Part shown: one piece after another, positions 61,314 through 64,000 of the stretch | How positions within the stretch are numbered: position 1 is the stretch's first letter | How the letters are laid out: every line of letters starts with the position of its first letter | The notes under the pieces: model-generated | The model's input: only the letters and a program-made list of their open reading frames with translations | What the model was told of the DNA's origin: nothing | The model's database searches: none | Made by a program: the position numbers and the translations under genes | NCBI RefSeq assembly: GCF_017497985.1 | Contig: NZ_JAGDFV010000001.1 | Span: 248,001-312,000 of the forward strand | Origin: Meiothermus sp. CFH 77666 | Lineage (GTDB): Bacteria; Deinococcota; Deinococci; Deinococcales; Thermaceae | Length of the DNA stretch: 64,000 nucleotides | Direction of reading: 5' to 3'

Positions 61314-62150
61314 CTACTGGCCGTGGGCAGGCACAAACTCGTGAATGACCAGTTCAGCCGGGCAGGCTACCCGTATGGGTGCGGTGGACAAACCCAGGCC
61401 CCTCGAGATAAAAGCCGGAACAGGGTCGTCTACCCAGCCCCCGGCAAACTGCTGGCCGTAGAGCGAGGACGTGAAGGTAGGGCCATACCAGGGCAGCACC
61501 ACCTGTCCCCCATGGGTGTGGCCGCACAGGGTAAGGTCAACCGACTTAGGCACCTGGTACAGATAGTCCGGGTTGTGGCAAATAAGCAAACAAGCTGACG
61601 CAGACTGGTGCTTGGCAAGGGCTTTCTCAATATCGGGTTCGCCGTGCCACCAGTCCTCCACGCCTGCCAGATACAGGTCTTCCCGGAGTTGAACACCTTC
61701 GTTGTGCAGAAATCGAACGCCCTGTTGATTGAACGCTTCCTCCAGCTCCAGCGGGGGCAGCATGGGCACCCTGGGTGGGCTCGAGCTGGACTTTTTAGAA
61801 GTTACCCGCTCCGGGTGCCTGGGCTGGTAGTGGTTATAGCGGTAATCGTGGTTGCCCCAGACCGCCCAGACGCCCAGGGGGGCCTGGAGCTTTCGCAGTT
61901 CCGGCAGGATGGGTAGCACCTGGTGTTTTCGCCCGGAGTCGGTCAGGTCGCCGGTAATCACAATCAGGTCGGGTTGCTCCGCCAGGGTGGCCTCCACCCA
62001 GCGGCGCACGGAACCCTGGCGAATGAAAAACCCGATATGCAGGTCGGAAAGGTGGGCAACCCGCAAGGGGGCCTGCAAGCCCCTCAAGGGGCGCCGGTAG
62101 TGCTGCACGGTGAAGGAATAGCCAAAAATCACTCCGTCATCGTATCGCAC
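61314..62150 (-). CDS. Metallophosphoesterase, paralogue 1 (YkuE-like, cytosolic form)
   Basis: The 278-residue protein has the calcineurin-type metal motifs: HLSDLHIGF (D-x-H), ITGDLTD (GD), WGNHDYRY (GNHD), ICHNPDY and CGHTHGGQVVLP (GHxH). Family members such as YkuE and LpxG/UDP-diacylglucosamine hydrolase-like enzymes act on phosphoester bonds in lipids or nucleotides. It has no clear signal peptide, unlike the paralogue 190 bases upstream. A charged insertion (VTSKKSSSSPPR) follows GNHD. Confidence 0.9.
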   Translation of the reverse strand: MRYDDGVIFGYSFTVQHYRRPLRGLQAPLRVAHLSDLHIGFFIRQGSVRRWVEATLAEQPDLIVITGDLTDSGRKHQVLPILPELRKLQAPLGVWAVWGNHDYRYNHYQPRHPERVTSKKSSSSPPRVPMLPPLELEEAFNQQGVRFLHNEGVQLREDLYLAGVEDWWHGEPDIEKALAKHQSASACLLICHNPDYLYQVPKSVDLTLCGHTHGGQVVLPWYGPTFTSSLYGQQFAGGWVDDPVPAFISRGLGLSTAPIRVACPAELVIHEFVPAHGQ

Positions 62151-62339
62151 TTCTCACAAACGTGGCCGCCCACAAAAACGGGAATGCATCTGGGTCAGAC
62201 GCAAGTTACCCAAGCTTGGGCCGGGTCGACCCACGAGTGCTTGGGTCTCGAGTTTCCAGGTGGGCACTATGCGTTCCAGGACAAGGCGTTTTTGAAGTCG
62301 AGTAGCTCGATAAAACGAAGAGTGCTCCAACCGCCGCCA

Positions 62340-63215
62340 TCAGTCCTCCGGGATGAAGTCAAATACCACCAGTTCGGCAGGTGCGTTGATGCGCAAGGGA
62401 AGCACCGTCATGCCCAGCCCCCGCGAGACAAACCCCGCAACCGGGGGCGAGGCGGGGCTGTAGCCGGGGCTGTACCACCCCCCAAGGTAGCTTTGACCAT
62501 AGTACGAAGGCGTCCAGGGCGCGCCCACACCAGGCAGATAGACCTGACCCCCGTGGGTATGACCGCTCAGAACCAAAGACACCGGTAGACCCTGGTAAAA
62601 ATCCCAGAAGTCGGGGTTGTGAGCCAGGGCCAGGCTGGCCTTTCCAGCTCGGTAGTCTGCGAGAGAAACCTTGGGGTTGGCTTCCTCTGCCCAGTAGTCG
62701 TCTACTCCGCTCAGGTAGAGGTCGTCTCGCACCCATAGGCCCTGGTTGGACAAAACTTCAATTCCCTTTTTGGGCAAACGCTGGCCCAGATAACGCTTAA
62801 CACTGGGGAGTCCATTGTCGTGGTTACCCCAAATCGAGTAGACCCCCAGTGGCGCACGAAGCCCCCCCAGCGCAGTCAGTAGGTCGTCCAGGTCTGGTGT
62901 GGTCGCCTGGTAGATACCTTTGAGCCAGTCCAGGCGCAGGCCCGACTCTATCAGGTCGCCGGTGATGACGATCAGGTCGGGTTTCTCGGCATTGGCCGCC
63001 TTCACCCAGGCCCGCACCGATGCAGCATGAACCCAGGGGCCGTAGTGAAGGTCGCTGAGCTGAACAACCCGCAGCGGACGATCCAGACCCCGCAAAACCC
63101 GCCGGTAGCGATTGATTTGAAACTGGTAGGCACCACCCACCGCCAGCCCCCCTGCACCCACAACCCCCAGACCAGCCAGGGCCAGCAGGGAAAGCAACCG
63201 ACGACGGGTCAGCAT
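62340..63215 (-). CDS. Metallophosphoesterase, paralogue 2 (Tat-exported, YkuE-like)
   Basis: The 291-residue protein begins MLTRRRLLSLLALAGLGVVG, a basic then hydrophobic N-terminus suited to Tat or Sec export and membrane anchoring. The motifs are QLSDLHYGP, ITGDLIE, WGNHDNGL, LAHNPDFWD and SGHTHGGQVYLPG. It is a tandem duplicate of the following gene, and the two probably share a transcript. Substrate unknown; extracytoplasmic phosphoesterase inferred. Confidence 0.9.
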   Translation of the reverse strand: MLTRRRLLSLLALAGLGVVGAGGLAVGGAYQFQINRYRRVLRGLDRPLRVVQLSDLHYGPWVHAASVRAWVKAANAEKPDLIVITGDLIESGLRLDWLKGIYQATTPDLDDLLTALGGLRAPLGVYSIWGNHDNGLPSVKRYLGQRLPKKGIEVLSNQGLWVRDDLYLSGVDDYWAEEANPKVSLADYRAGKASLALAHNPDFWDFYQGLPVSLVLSGHTHGGQVYLPGVGAPWTPSYYGQSYLGGWYSPGYSPASPPVAGFVSRGLGMTVLPLRINAPAELVVFDFIPED

Positions 63216-63449
63216 CGCGCCTCAGTGTACGCCCTGAGAGGGCCCCTGGATGCCCATTTCAAGCAGTTGAAGTCTTTACACGGTCACTCGAGGTTCGCTA
63301 CCGGATTCAAAAGACACTTTTCAAAACCAAAAACCTCATGGGCCGGGTTGGTTCGTCACGGTTCGGCGACAAACCAGCCATGAAACAACAGGTCTTTCTG
63401 GGCGAACCCCTGGCGTTCGTTCCAATCAAAAATCAACCCACAGCGGCCG

Positions 63450-64000
63450 CTATCGCTTGCTTTTCTTTTTCTCTTCGCGCTCGAGTCTGCGGCGTTCGGC
63501 GCGGCTCAAGCCTGAGTAGGCCGAGGCTACCTTTTGCTGGCGCCCCACCGTAAAGGGGTCACGGTTGCCCTGGGAGAGCGTTGCACCGGCCTCAGAGCCG
63601 CTGTACTCAACCCCCTGGGCCACAGGTGCCGGAGCGGGCTGCTGGTTGACCTCGACCTGGAGGCGGAACAGGAACTTGGTCACTTCACTCTTGATGCCCG
63701 CAATCATCTCGTTGAAGAAGCGGGTACCCTCGAGCTTGTACTCCTGGAAGGGGTCGCGCTGGCCGTAACCGCGCAGGAAGATGCCCTGCTTGAGCACGTC
63801 CATGCTGTGCAGGTGTTCTTTCCAGGCGTTATCCACTACCTGCAGGGTCACGAAGCGCTCCACCGCCCGCATCAGGTTGGGGCCTTGCCGGTTGAGCTCG
63901 GCCTCGCGGGCTTCATAAGCAGCCCGGGCGGCCTCGACAAGCTTTTCGATGCCCTCCTCGGCCTTCAGCTTGCGCAGGCTGTCGAAGTCGAAGTCCTTGA
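63450..64000 (-). CDS. secA: Preprotein translocase ATPase SecA (C-terminal part)
   Basis: The gene runs off the right edge of the window, and about the last 183 residues are visible. Recognisable SecA segments are VERFVTLQVVDNAWKEHLHSMDVLKQGIFLRGYGQRDP (helical scaffold, written here as one conserved stretch: LQVVD, WKEHL, MDVLKQGI, LRGYGQRDP) and YKLEGTRFFNEMI. The tail is Pro/Gln-rich then ends in a Lys/Arg/Glu-rich stretch (EREEKKKSKR) without the zinc-binding Cys motif of many SecA proteins. Confidence 0.96.
   Translation of the reverse strand, partial: KDFDFDSLRKLKAEEGIEKLVEAARAAYEAREAELNRQGPNLMRAVERFVTLQVVDNAWKEHLHSMDVLKQGIFLRGYGQRDPFQEYKLEGTRFFNEMIAGIKSEVTKFLFRLQVEVNQQPAPAPVAQGVEYSGSEAGATLSQGNRDPFTVGRQQKVASAYSGLSRAERRRLEREEKKKSKR

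Overview
This window looks like a chromosomal segment of a member of the Thermaceae (Deinococcota), most likely Meiothermus or a close relative. This is inferred from the proteins, not from a database search. RpoC is about 1,527 residues with the long N-terminal insertion typical of Thermus-type enzymes. GC is high, promoters often sit so close to start codons that mRNAs would be leaderless, and tmRNA ends its tag with YALAA. The palindrome CTCGAG is conspicuously frequent.

Layout. 1-5.2 kb: the end of a sulfide:quinone-reductase-like flavoprotein, tRNA-Leu and tRNA-His, a TetR regulator, a TenA-like protein, an alpha/beta-hydrolase without its nucleophile serine, and a class II aldolase. 5.3-13.3 kb: rpoB-rpoC (minus). 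13.6-15.0 kb: a small cluster of two tandem peptides with matching double-glycine leaders, followed by a CPBP intramembrane protease. It is preceded by two dyads and ends at a 260-bp dispersed repeat. 15.3-18.1 kb: metY-metX behind a SAM-I riboswitch. 18.5-27.5 kb: a MocA-like nucleotidyltransferase and a complete form I aerobic CO dehydrogenase cluster (coxMSL, coxG, an XdhC/YHS fusion, MoxR ATPase, VWA protein). 27.6-31.5 kb: aldehyde dehydrogenase, coaD, rsmD, two secreted paralogues, tRNA-Pro. 32.2-39.8 kb: a G8-domain (CEMIP/TMEM2-like) lipoprotein, ligA, and a BMP-family nucleoside-type ABC binding protein with its ATPase. 40-47.4 kb: a membrane coiled-coil protein, a solute-binding/VWA fusion, an LptC/LptA-like triad, FemAB, pheA. 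47.4-48.0 kb: a cluster of stacked repeats including a short element with terminal inverted repeats and a target-site duplication. 48-57 kb: an outer-membrane-type protein, two OmpH/Skp paralogues, ftsK, a subtilisin lipoprotein and a VWA membrane protein. 57.3-64 kb: tmRNA, a thioesterase, aroF with an aromatic-amino-acid attenuator, tyrA, a DUF1648 protein, two metallophosphoesterases and the 3' end of secA.

How the genes work together. Aromatic amino acid synthesis is represented by aroF, tyrA and pheA; aroF appears controlled by a 28-codon leader peptide containing a Phe-Phe-Gly-Tyr-Phe-Tyr-Trp run just before a terminator. Methionine synthesis by metY-metX is controlled by a SAM-I aptamer whose downstream sequence can pair with the metY ribosome binding site. 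The cox cluster would allow oxidation of atmospheric or geothermal CO. Several genes (LptA/C-like, OmpH/Skp, barrel protein, FemAB) belong to cell-envelope construction.

The most novel-looking items are the double-glycine peptide/CPBP cluster at 13.6-15.0 kb and the aroF attenuator at 58.15-58.35 kb.
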